54,455 nt of DNA from Pseudomonadota bacterium. GTDB taxonomy: Bacteria > Desulfobacterota > Desulfobacteria > Desulfobacterales > RPRI01. Shown here piece by piece: positions 1 through 7,132 of this stretch. The translations under genes and the position numbers were made by a program. Numbering within the stretch: position 1 is the first letter of the stretch; each line of letters begins with the position of its first letter. The stretch is taken from the NCBI GenBank assembly GCA_018901125.1, contig JAHIFE010000222.1, positions 1 to 54,455 on the forward strand, written 5' to 3'. Under the pieces are notes generated by a model that did no database searches, was not told where the DNA came from, and worked only from the letters and a program-made list of their open reading frames with translations.

Positions 1-1
1 C

Positions 2-109
2 AAAGACCAACTAAAGGATAAGGCAATCTCCCATTTGAGGAAACTGCAAAAGATGCCTGATCGAGTAAGCAAGTACTTCAGGCATCCGAAAATAGCATAT
101 GCTGCTTAA
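2..109 (+). CDS. C-terminal fragment of an unidentified protein (5' end outside window)
   Basis: An open frame runs from the window edge to a TAA stop at 107-109, giving 35 residues that are basic and end in RHPKIAYAA. The gene begins upstream of the window, so neither its start nor most of its domain content can be seen. The short basic tail resembles the ends of some transposases, and the region is accessory in character, but that is only an impression. It could also be a chance open frame. Confidence 0.3.
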   Translation, partial: KDQLKDKAISHLRKLQKMPDRVSKYFRHPKIAYAA

Positions 110-231
110 CCATCGTATATTAAATTGCCGGGTTAATATTACAATAAAAATCTGGGTTTTTGATAATCCTGATATTTTATTTGTCTTGGCAGAGGGCTTT
201 GATGACCCTTCTCTTCCTTATTATATGACTA

Positions 232-486
232 TTGAGAGAATATATGAAAGAATTGAAGCGCTATTCATGCCATATGGTTGAGGCTTTTGGACTCGACAGA
301 CGAGTTGAAAATTATCAAGGCAAACGACCAATTGGTCATTATAGCTGGGATTTTGACTGTATACTAACAGTAATCGAAGATGCATTGAATGACCAAACAG
401 AATACCCAAATCATGAAGATCAAGGGTATAAAGCTTTAAAAAGCCTTTTTGATCGGCTAAAAACAGAAAACCGTAAATTTGATTAA
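232..486 (+). CDS. Small hypothetical protein, possibly the 3' part of a frameshifted gene
   Basis: The frame opens at a TTG (232), with an ATG at 244, and encodes up to 84 residues rich in charged and aromatic residues. I do not recognise a domain. A different frame just upstream (99-281) ends in ERIEALFMPYG, and this frame picks up around 275 with VEAFGLDRRVENYQ. Joined, they would read as one continuous hydrophilic helical protein, so a single-base indel near 275-282 may have split one gene. No convincing ribosome binding site precedes 232 or 244. A 5-bp hairpin with a 3-base loop (486-498) overlaps the last base of the stop codon. Confidence 0.35.
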   Translation: MREYMKELKRYSCHMVEAFGLDRRVENYQGKRPIGHYSWDFDCILTVIEDALNDQTEYPNHEDQGYKALKSLFDRLKTENRKFD

Positions 487-652
487 CGCCTTCGGCGTAC
501 ACCCAGTGCAGGCGACCGCCGGGGCCGGGCGCGTTTGAAAAATTGTTCCAAGGCTGTAAATCATCAATTGCTTAAACAGTCAGTGGAAGCCCTGACGGCC
601 CCTGACCGGTGCGTTCGAATCCGCACTCATTTTTTCATGTAGGTTGATAAAT

Positions 653-669
653 TATACCAAATTGGTATA
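653..669. promoter_or_regulatory. Perfect palindrome upstream of brnT, likely BrnA operator
   Basis: TATACCAA-A-TTGGTATA is a perfect 17-bp palindrome ending 11 bases before the brnT ATG. Type II antitoxins such as BrnA, which carry a ribbon-helix-helix-like DNA-binding domain, generally autorepress their operon by binding such palindromes. The position over the expected promoter fits this. The role is inferred; the symmetry is seen directly. Confidence 0.6.
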
Positions 670-680
670 TTGTATATACT

Positions 681-941
681 ATGAATTTTGAATTTGATCC
701 TAAAAAATCAGATAGCAACAAAAATGAGCATGGGATTGATTTTATTGAAGCCCAAGAGCTTTGGAATGATATTGATCTATTAGAAATTCCAGCTAAAACA
801 ACCGATGAATTGAGACTCCTGGTTATTGGAAAAATAAATAAAAAACACTGGACTGGGATTATCACATACCGCAATGATAATATACGAATTATCTCAGTTC
901 GGGGTGCCAGGAATGAGGAGATTGAGCTTTATGAAAGCTAA
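681..941 (+). CDS. brnT: BrnT family ribonuclease toxin
   Basis: The 86-residue product has the BrnT (DUF497) layout: an N-terminal FEFDPKKSDSNKNEHGIDF segment, a central strand region, TYRNDNIRIISVRGAR near residues 66-81 and a terminal EE..LYES. BrnT toxins are RelE-fold ribonucleases that cleave RNA and arrest growth until neutralised by BrnA. Length is normal for the family and no frame damage is visible. The stop overlaps the start of the downstream antitoxin gene by 11 bases, the usual toxin-first BrnTA arrangement. The two genes are presumably one transcript under the palindrome at 653-669. Confidence 0.88.
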   Translation: MNFEFDPKKSDSNKNEHGIDFIEAQELWNDIDLLEIPAKTTDELRLLVIGKINKKHWTGIITYRNDNIRIISVRGARNEEIELYES

Positions 942-1161
942 AGAATTAGATAAAATATTCGATGATGGGAAAAGCATTTTAGAACGTTTAGACCTCTCAA
1001 AGACCAGGCGGCCGAACCAGGAACAGAAAAGGGTTAATGTCGATTTTCCTCTCTGGATGATTCAGTCGCTTGATAGAGAAGCTAAACGTCTTGGTGTGCC
1101 TCGGCAATCGATTATTAAGATTTGGCTTGCTGAAAGATTACACAAATCCGCTACCACATAA
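931..1161 (+). CDS. brnA: BrnA family antitoxin
   Basis: Starting at ATG 931, inside the end of brnT, the product is 76 residues: an N-terminal charged helix starting MKAKELDKIFDDG, then RRPNQEQKRVNVDFPLWM and a C-terminal helical part containing RLGVPRQSIIKIWLAERL. This matches BrnA/CopG-like antitoxins, where the C-terminal half is the dimeric DNA-binding domain and the N-terminal part holds the toxin. A longer reading from 874 would lie almost entirely within brnT and is less likely. It should repress its own operon through the palindrome upstream of brnT. Confidence 0.85.
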   Translation: MKAKELDKIFDDGKSILERLDLSKTRRPNQEQKRVNVDFPLWMIQSLDREAKRLGVPRQSIIKIWLAERLHKSATT

Positions 1162-1509
1162 TATTCGAACCTGTCGTTCCACACTCGACCGGGAACCCGT
1201 GTCTTTTTTCCTAACAGCCTCGGTTGAGTTAAACGTGGCTAAAACTCTGCCGGTTTGGGTTCCCGGCCGGTGAACTTGTTGTTACTTTCTTTCCAACAGT
1301 AATCCTCAATTCTGGCAATTACCCATCACCTAACAGTAGTAAGTGTTATCTCTTAAAATAGAATTTATTTTTGAACGGAAAAAATTGTAACACATCAGCT
1401 GTTTCGCGTTTTGTGATATTTTTTACGTATCACAGCCTGATTTAATTAGGAGGAAAAACCTTCATCCCAACTTGGGTATTAAGCCTGTACCTGCAAGAGC
1501 CTGCCCCTG
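1162..1509. other. Intergenic stretch with a distant 10-bp inverted repeat
   Basis: No gene is visible. CCGGGAACCC at 1189-1198 and GGGTTCCCGG at 1257-1266 are perfectly complementary across a 58-base loop, and a run of six T follows the left arm (1204-1209). The stretch separates brnTA from the convergent molybdenum hydroxylase operon, so a termination role for one arm or a mobile-element remnant are both possible. Nothing else stands out. Confidence 0.4.
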
Positions 1510-1971
1510 TCACGGTTGCTTTACGGAAAGAATCGCCTCGACAATCTTTTTATAACCGGTGCAGCGGCAAAGATTTCCCGATATGGCCTCTTTAACCTCG
1601 TCCTTTGTCGGATCAGGGTTACGGTCAAGAAAAGACTTGGCCGTCATGATCATACCCGGCGTGCAATAACCGCATTGGACTGCCCCCTTCTCATGAAAAG
1701 CCTGTTGCAAAGGATGCAGCCCCTCTCCTTTGGATAAACCTTCAATCGTTGTTATCTCCTTACCCTTGGCTGTAACCGCTAAAATAAGGCAGGAAAGCGC
1801 AGGCTTGCCATCTATCAGAACCGTGCAGGCGCAGCAGGAACCCATTCCGCAGCCTTCTTTTGTTCCGGTAAGATGAAGTTCATCCCGTAAGACTTCCAGA
1901 AGAGTCTGCTTCGGCGCTGCTGCCACCTCATAGGCTTCTCCATTCACCTTCAGTTCCACCAGTCTTTTCAT
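1510..1971 (-). CDS. Molybdenum hydroxylase small subunit, two [2Fe-2S] clusters
   Basis: Read from ATG at 1971 the protein is 153 residues, the normal size. The plant-type ferredoxin cluster ligands are C41, C46, C49 and C61. The second cluster motif is C100-x2-C103 with C135-R-C137. This is the electron-relay subunit of the xanthine dehydrogenase/CO dehydrogenase/4-hydroxybenzoyl-CoA reductase family, passing electrons between molybdenum and flavin subunits in the cytoplasm. An upstream ATG at 2001 exists but lies within the previous gene. The chosen start overlaps the preceding TAA by one base (TAATG), indicating translational coupling. It is the last gene of the three-gene operon. Confidence 0.92.
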   Translation of the reverse strand: MKRLVELKVNGEAYEVAAAPKQTLLEVLRDELHLTGTKEGCGMGSCCACTVLIDGKPALSCLILAVTAKGKEITTIEGLSKGEGLHPLQQAFHEKGAVQCGYCTPGMIMTAKSFLDRNPDPTKDEVKEAISGNLCRCTGYKKIVEAILSVKQP

Positions 1972-2972
1972 TATGCCTGCCCCCCTTTCATATCTTCCCA
2001 TGCCTTCATGCAGGCGCGCTTTACAAATACTGTTACCATCTCCTTCAAATACCAGGCCGAATAACCATGATTCGGATAAGGTGTGATTTCCTGATGCGCC
2101 TGCAGGGATGCTTCTTCTATCAGATCAGCGCTAAAATTCGCCTCCCGCAACACCGCTTCTGCCTTAATAGCCTCTACCGGAGCTGAGCCTACAGAGGTAA
2201 GCCAAATATTTGCGTCATTAATCCTTTCACCATCAACCTTCAGGTAGGCTGCAACACCCACAATTGGAAAATCGATAGACCCGCGCTCCCGGTATTTCAC
2301 GTAAGCCCCATAGCTTAAAGGCGAAGGTTTTGGCACATGTATTTCTGCTATCAGATCTTCAGAAGAAAGCGCATAAGCCTGCTCACCTTTACCGGAATAG
2401 ATTTGTGAAAGATCAAGCATTCGTTCTCCCGCAGAACCTATAACGAGCACCCGGGCTCCCAGAGCCAGTAAAACCGGCGCAACATCGCCTGAATAAACGG
2501 CAAAACACTTCTTACCCTTTTTGATCAGGTGGCAGACTGCACCGCCCCTTTTAAAGCATTTTTCCCATACAGACTGGCCAAAAAGATGGGAATGATCATA
2601 GTAAAGACATCGCGTATCCTGGCAGAGATTTCCTCCAAGGGTTGCCATATTGCGGAGCTGGACAGTTCCTACCGCATGCGCAGCCTGGGCAAGAGGAGAC
2701 AAATTACCTTTCAGAAAAGACGATTCTTCCATCTCCCCAAGAGTGACAAGAGCACCTATCTTAAGAATGTCTTTCTCCTCACTGATCGAGCGCAAACCGG
2801 AAATTCCCTGAAGATTGACAAGAGCATCAGCTACTGTCACCCTTCTTTTTAGTTTAGGCAATAAATCGGTTCCCCCGGCAAGACCCTTTGCCTTTCCTTT
2901 ATGTTTAGAGAGCAGACTAACCGCGTCCTGTAAAGTTTCCGGCTCAAAGTATTCAAAATCAGGAAGTCTCAT
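1971..2972 (-). CDS. Molybdenum hydroxylase FAD subunit with extra [4Fe-4S] loop (HcrB-like)
   Basis: The 333-residue protein has the FAD-binding CoxM/XdhB fold: AGGTDLLP at 32-39 and ATLGGNLCQDTRC at 110-122. Between about residues 122 and 156 it carries an insert with C122, C139, C147 and C156. A four-cysteine insert of this sort coordinates the additional [4Fe-4S] cluster of the beta subunit of 4-hydroxybenzoyl-CoA reductase, an enzyme that runs in the reductive direction. This favours an aromatic-CoA or similar low-potential substrate over plain xanthine oxidation, though the substrate is not proven. It overlaps the large-subunit gene by 14 bases and the small-subunit gene by one. Confidence 0.9.
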   Translation of the reverse strand: MRLPDFEYFEPETLQDAVSLLSKHKGKAKGLAGGTDLLPKLKRRVTVADALVNLQGISGLRSISEEKDILKIGALVTLGEMEESSFLKGNLSPLAQAAHAVGTVQLRNMATLGGNLCQDTRCLYYDHSHLFGQSVWEKCFKRGGAVCHLIKKGKKCFAVYSGDVAPVLLALGARVLVIGSAGERMLDLSQIYSGKGEQAYALSSEDLIAEIHVPKPSPLSYGAYVKYRERGSIDFPIVGVAAYLKVDGERINDANIWLTSVGSAPVEAIKAEAVLREANFSADLIEEASLQAHQEITPYPNHGYSAWYLKEMVTVFVKRACMKAWEDMKGGQA

Positions 2973-5292
2973 TTTGTTCTTCTCCTTTTTTCTTCTTTAG
3001 CTCTCTAAGAACTTTCTCGGGTGTTAAAGGAAGTTCTTTAAACCTTATCCCCGTAGCATTATAGATTGCGTTTAATATGGCCGGACCTATCGGTCCCACA
3101 AGCCCTTCTGCCCCCTCTTTGGCTCCATATGGCCCCCCCGGATCATTCGATTCAATAAATAAACCTGACATCTCCGGCATATCCACGGCTGTGGGAAACT
3201 TGTAATCCAAAAAGTCGGGATTTAAGGTTTTCCCGCCCTCTACAATAATGTTTTCAAACAAGGCATATCCTAAGCCCATCTGACAGGCCCCCTCCAATTG
3301 ACCTTCCACACCCAAAAGATTGATTACCCGACCACAGTCATGACTATGACATAAGTTTGTGACTACTACCCGGCCGGTATCTTTATCCACCTCTACTTCC
3401 GCTACAACCGCTCCGAATGTATAGGCGGGTGAAAAACTGCCGTATCCCGTAACCATATTAAGTTCAGCCTGTTGTTTCGGATCAGGATTCCAGACTCCTT
3501 CTCCCATAATAGTTATACCTTTATGGGCAAGCTGGCACAGCGAAACCGCTTCGATAAAAGATACCCCCTTTTCCTGAGAACCTTTGACATATATCCGCCG
3601 GTCCCGGGCTTCAAGGTCTTCAATATTTGCTTCTAACTTCTCTGCAACCGCCTTAAAAAGTTTCTGCTTAAGATCAATTGCAGCACTTTTGACGGCATTG
3701 CCGGCCTGGAAAGTACACCGGGCCGAAACCGTAATTAAATCCGGTGGACTGTGATCGGTATCAACAGATGTGATCCTGATATCTTCAACGCCTAATCCTA
3801 ATTCTTCTGCCGCAATTTGACAAAGTACTGTATCAGATCCCTGACCGATATCCGAAACACCGGATATGATGCCTGCTGTTCCATCCGGATTCGCTTTGAT
3901 GAAAATGGTGGAGGATGCGGTTTGAGGCCCCAGCAATGGAAGCTGGTTGCCGCTGAAAAGGCCCGTACTTGACATTCCAATACCTTTTAACGGCGGCAGT
4001 TTCTTATACTTCTTTTTCCATTCGGACCTTTCCTCAACTTTTTGGAGGCATTCATGCAGTCCGCCACTTGATATATAAAAACCATTAACCGTTGTGTCAC
4101 CTGTCTTTAAGCCGTTTTTCATTCTTAACTCTATTGGGTCCATGCCCAATTCTTCGGCTACCATATCCATTTGAATTTCAGAGGCAAGGTATGATTGTGG
4201 AGAAGTATATCCCCTCATGGCTGTGCAAGGGGCCTTGTTTGTATAAAATCGCTGAGATTCAAACCTGATGTTGGGCTGCCTGTAAACATGGCTTAACCAC
4301 AGAGCAGCAAGAAATGTAACTACCGGTCCGTGGGTATTATAAGCACCGCCGTCTAACATAATATTTGCTTTGCGGGCCACAATAGCGCCATCATTTTTTA
4401 CACCTATCTTAATTGCTATCTCCATGGGATGTCTTCTGCAGCTTGCAGAAAACTCCTCTTCCCGTGTGTAACAAATCCTGACAGGTTTACCGGTTATTTT
4501 CGATAACAGGGCGCAATGAAGATCCAGTGGATAAAGACCGGCTTTTCCTCCAAATCCGCCCCCCACATGGGGTTTAATCACCCTTATATTTCCCTCCGGC
4601 ATTTTCAGGACAAACGAAAGAAGTCGCTTTACAAGAAATGGAGATTGCGTCGAAGTCCATAGCGTCACTCTCCCTGAGGAATCAAAATTGGCAACGGAAT
4701 TGTGGGGCTCTAAAAAGCAATGTTGAACCAGATGGGTTGAAAACCTGTCTTCCCTGATATAATCTGATTCCCGGAAGCCTTGTTCAACATCCCCAAAATC
4801 CATTAATATGCTTGTATGTAAATTTCCCGGAAAATTATCATGAATCAGGGGAGCATCCGCCTTAATGGCCTCAGCGATATTAAAGACTGCCGGAAGTGGT
4901 TCATATTCCACATGGATATGTTTAAGGGCTTCTTCGGCAATATCTTCACTGATAGCCGCAACAGCTGCAACCTCGTCTCCCACAAACCGTACTTTATCCC
5001 GTGCCAGAAAATACCGGTCGGCACTCTCAGGAACCATTGACATCGCAAGCGCATATCTTACATCCGGAATATCACGACCGGTAATAACTGCTCTGACTCC
5101 TTTAATTCTTTCTGCTTTACTGGTATCAATGCTGATGATCCTGGCATGGGGATAAGGGCTTCTGAGAATCTTTCCGTATAACATTCCGGAAAGTACTATA
5201 TCGGTTGTATATAGAGCTTCGCCTTTGATTTTTTCTATGCCTTCAACACGGGGAATCGGCTTTCCTATAACAGAATATCCCTCTTCTTTCAT
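2959..5292 (-). CDS. Molybdenum hydroxylase large subunit, molybdopterin-binding (HcrA-like)
   Basis: At 777 residues it has the full molybdopterin-binding subunit of the xanthine dehydrogenase family. Visible are the N-terminal a/b-hammerhead domain (IGKPIPRVEGIEKIKGEALY), the cofactor motifs GGGFGGKAGLYP and AMRGYTSPQS, and the C-terminal GAKEGAEGL region with the glutamate expected to be the catalytic base. It should bind Mo-cytosine or Mo-pterin dinucleotide and carry out hydroxylation or reductive dehydroxylation. With the [4Fe-4S]-bearing flavin subunit next to it, 4-hydroxybenzoyl-CoA reductase is the nearest named relative. It is first in the operon, behind the sigma-54 promoter at 5376-5391, opposite the activator gene. 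Confidence 0.9.
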   Translation of the reverse strand: MKEEGYSVIGKPIPRVEGIEKIKGEALYTTDIVLSGMLYGKILRSPYPHARIISIDTSKAERIKGVRAVITGRDIPDVRYALAMSMVPESADRYFLARDKVRFVGDEVAAVAAISEDIAEEALKHIHVEYEPLPAVFNIAEAIKADAPLIHDNFPGNLHTSILMDFGDVEQGFRESDYIREDRFSTHLVQHCFLEPHNSVANFDSSGRVTLWTSTQSPFLVKRLLSFVLKMPEGNIRVIKPHVGGGFGGKAGLYPLDLHCALLSKITGKPVRICYTREEEFSASCRRHPMEIAIKIGVKNDGAIVARKANIMLDGGAYNTHGPVVTFLAALWLSHVYRQPNIRFESQRFYTNKAPCTAMRGYTSPQSYLASEIQMDMVAEELGMDPIELRMKNGLKTGDTTVNGFYISSGGLHECLQKVEERSEWKKKYKKLPPLKGIGMSSTGLFSGNQLPLLGPQTASSTIFIKANPDGTAGIISGVSDIGQGSDTVLCQIAAEELGLGVEDIRITSVDTDHSPPDLITVSARCTFQAGNAVKSAAIDLKQKLFKAVAEKLEANIEDLEARDRRIYVKGSQEKGVSFIEAVSLCQLAHKGITIMGEGVWNPDPKQQAELNMVTGYGSFSPAYTFGAVVAEVEVDKDTGRVVVTNLCHSHDCGRVINLLGVEGQLEGACQMGLGYALFENIIVEGGKTLNPDFLDYKFPTAVDMPEMSGLFIESNDPGGPYGAKEGAEGLVGPIGPAILNAIYNATGIRFKELPLTPEKVLRELKKKKGEEQNETS

Positions 5293-5375
5293 ATTCTCTC
5301 CTTTGGTGTTTTGCGGGCAATGGCCTTACCAAAATTATTTTTTAAGAACCAAATACACTATAACAAAGCTGATAA

Positions 5376-5391
5376 AGCAATGAGCGCGCCA
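5376..5391 (-). promoter_or_regulatory. Sigma-54 (-24/-12) promoter of the molybdenum hydroxylase operon
   Basis: On the minus strand the sequence reads TGGCGCGCTCATTGCT. The sigma-54 consensus is TGGCAC-R-N4-TTGCW; only the fifth base differs, and the GG-to-GC spacing is exact. Transcription would start near 5365, leaving a leader of about 70 bases before the ATG at 5292. The divergent neighbour encodes a sigma-54 activator with an intact GAFTGA loop, supporting the call. Confidence 0.82.
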
Positions 5392-5441
5392 ATATTTTAT
5401 AGACTAATAATTAAATATGTTATGCATATCATATTATTAAT

Positions 5442-5509
5442 ATGCCATATCCGGTATCTAATAGATTCCATATCCGGTATAAATATGTTAATAATACCAT
5501 ATATGGCAT
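5442..5509. promoter_or_regulatory. Three inverted-repeat operators (ATRCC-N6-GGYAT), probable enhancer
   Basis: Sites at 5442-5457 (ATGCCATATCCGGTAT), 5465-5480 (ATTCCATATCCGGTAT) and 5494-5509 (ATACCATATATGGCAT) share the same half-sites and spacer length; the middle one has one half-site mismatch. They lie about 50-120 bp upstream of the sigma-54 promoter, as activator-binding enhancers do. The third ends 28 bases before the activator start codon and may also let the activator control its own transcription. Binding by the neighbouring activator is inferred. Confidence 0.7.
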
Positions 5510-5536
5510 GTTATTACTTAAAGGAGGGTTATAATA

Positions 5537-7075
5537 TTGAATGACAAGGATTTTTTTCACCAGGCTACTTTGCGGATTTGCGGAAGCATAGAACTTGATT
5601 TAGTCATGGGCGATTGCTTTGACTTTCTAAAACAGTTTATGCCTGTAAATACTATATCATTTAATATATATGATCCGGATATGGGGGCTATTCAAAATGT
5701 CGCCCAAAAAACAGACAATGAAAGCATATCATTTAGCTCCCCAGTAGTTCTTTCAACTGAGGCCAAGGCCTTTCTTGAAGGGCCGAAACCTTCGAAGGTT
5801 ATAGTCGTCAAGCATCAGGAAGACCACATTATCGGACGGATGCTATCCAAGGCTTTTAAAACAAAAACATTTTCAGGAATGGTAATGTTTCTTGAAACTA
5901 AAGAAAAGCTTTTGGGCGGTGTGTCTTTGTTCTCCAGCGGCTATGACAATTATTCAAAAGAGCATGCAAGACTTCTTGCCTTACTGCACGATCCTTTTGC
6001 TGTGGCCATGTCCAATGCCTTAAGATATCATGAGGTCGTTAAGTTAAAAGACATGCTTGTTGACGATAACCGCTATCTCAGCCGGGAGCTTTATCGTATA
6101 AGCGGTGAAGAAATCATCGGCCAGAATCTTGGTTTAAAGGATGTCATGGAAATGGTTAGACAGGTAGCACCTCTGAACAGCAACGCACTCCTTTTGGGCG
6201 AAACCGGTGTGGGCAAGGAAATAATTGCCAATGCCATTCATTACTCTTCTCCCCGCAGCCGCGGACCATTTATCAAGGTCAATTGCGGGGCTATCCCGGA
6301 AAGCCTTTTAGACAGTGAACTGTTCGGACATGAAAAAGGGGCCTTTACAGGGGCGGTATCCCGCAAACGGGGCCGTTTTGAGCGTGCCCATACCGGATCT
6401 ATTTTCCTGGATGAAATCGGGGAGCTTCAGCCCCAGGCTCAGGTCAGACTCCTTCGAGTGATTCAAAACATGGAAATCGAACGGGTAGGCGGAGAAAGCC
6501 CGGTTCCTGTGGATATACGGATCATTGCCGCTTCTCACAGAAATCTCGAAGATATGGTGCGGGCTGGTAAATTTCGGGAAGATCTGTGGTACCGGCTGAA
6601 TGTGTTTCCTATTACGGTTCCGCCTCTCAGGCACAGACTTTCGGATATTTCTTCTCTGGTGAACTACTTTATAGAACGAAAATCAAGACAAATGAATTTT
6701 AAGAACCATCCGGTGCTTGCACCGGGTGTTATTGAGCGTTTGCAGTCTTACCACTGGCCCGGTAATGTGAGAGAGCTTGAAAATGCAGTGGAACGGGCTT
6801 TGATCCGAAACTGCACTGCATCTGCCGATGAGCCTCTGAGATTTGATGATTTTCCTCCTTCAGAAGTTCAAGCAACAAACCGGAAGATTTCACATCAAAA
6901 AGCGCTGCCTCTTAAACTTGATGAGGCCATGAGAGAACATATTCATAAAGTGCTTGATATGACAAATGGCAAAATTCAAGGAAAAGACGGGGCCGCAGCA
7001 ATTCTGGGCGTTCATTCCAGCACTCTCAGAAACCGTATGATCAAACTAAAAATTCCATTCAAGGATAAGAAATAA
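5537..7075 (+). CDS. Sigma-54-dependent transcriptional activator with GAF-like sensor domain
   Basis: The 512-residue protein starts at TTG 5537, with a strong AAGGAGGG site at 5521-5528. Residues about 15-165 look like a GAF sensor. An AAA+ domain follows with Walker A GETGVGKE (221-228), the sigma-54-contacting GAFTGA loop (268-273) and Walker B FLDEIG (290-295). The last 45 residues form a Fis-type helix-turn-helix (GAAAILGVHSSTLRNRM). It has no response-regulator receiver domain, so it probably senses a small molecule directly, perhaps the substrate of the divergent hydroxylase. It should bind the inverted repeats at 5442-5509 and activate the promoter at 5376-5391. Confidence 0.92.
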   Translation: MNDKDFFHQATLRICGSIELDLVMGDCFDFLKQFMPVNTISFNIYDPDMGAIQNVAQKTDNESISFSSPVVLSTEAKAFLEGPKPSKVIVVKHQEDHIIGRMLSKAFKTKTFSGMVMFLETKEKLLGGVSLFSSGYDNYSKEHARLLALLHDPFAVAMSNALRYHEVVKLKDMLVDDNRYLSRELYRISGEEIIGQNLGLKDVMEMVRQVAPLNSNALLLGETGVGKEIIANAIHYSSPRSRGPFIKVNCGAIPESLLDSELFGHEKGAFTGAVSRKRGRFERAHTGSIFLDEIGELQPQAQVRLLRVIQNMEIERVGGESPVPVDIRIIAASHRNLEDMVRAGKFREDLWYRLNVFPITVPPLRHRLSDISSLVNYFIERKSRQMNFKNHPVLAPGVIERLQSYHWPGNVRELENAVERALIRNCTASADEPLRFDDFPPSEVQATNRKISHQKALPLKLDEAMREHIHKVLDMTNGKIQGKDGAAAILGVHSSTLRNRMIKLKIPFKDKK

Positions 7076-7100
7076 ACTTGCGACATTTTTGCGGCAAGTT
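7075..7100 (+). terminator. Weak hairpin after the activator gene
   Basis: AACTTGC (7075-7081) pairs with GCAAGTT (7094-7100) across a 12-base loop, starting at the stop codon of the activator. No clear T-run follows, so if it terminates transcription it is not a classical rho-independent terminator. It lies between convergent genes. Confidence 0.3.
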
Positions 7101-7132
7101 CACGATTCGACTCGCGACATCTCATGCGGGGA

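Noticed and set aside
487-640. GC-rich stretch with GTTCGAATCC resembling a tRNA T-loop, as if a tRNA end or attachment site
   Set aside because: The T stem does not pair in the proper register and no acceptor, D or anticodon arm can be found; no integrase gene is nearby. Most likely chance or old debris.
1200-1245. GTTAAAC and CCTAAC suggesting an integron attC site behind brnTA
   Set aside because: The two boxes are only about 20 bases apart, are not complementary over the full core, and no integrase is present.
5293-5375. Riboswitch in the leader of the hydroxylase operon (molybdenum cofactor type)
   Set aside because: The leader is only about 70 bases and shows none of the conserved pairing needed for such an element.
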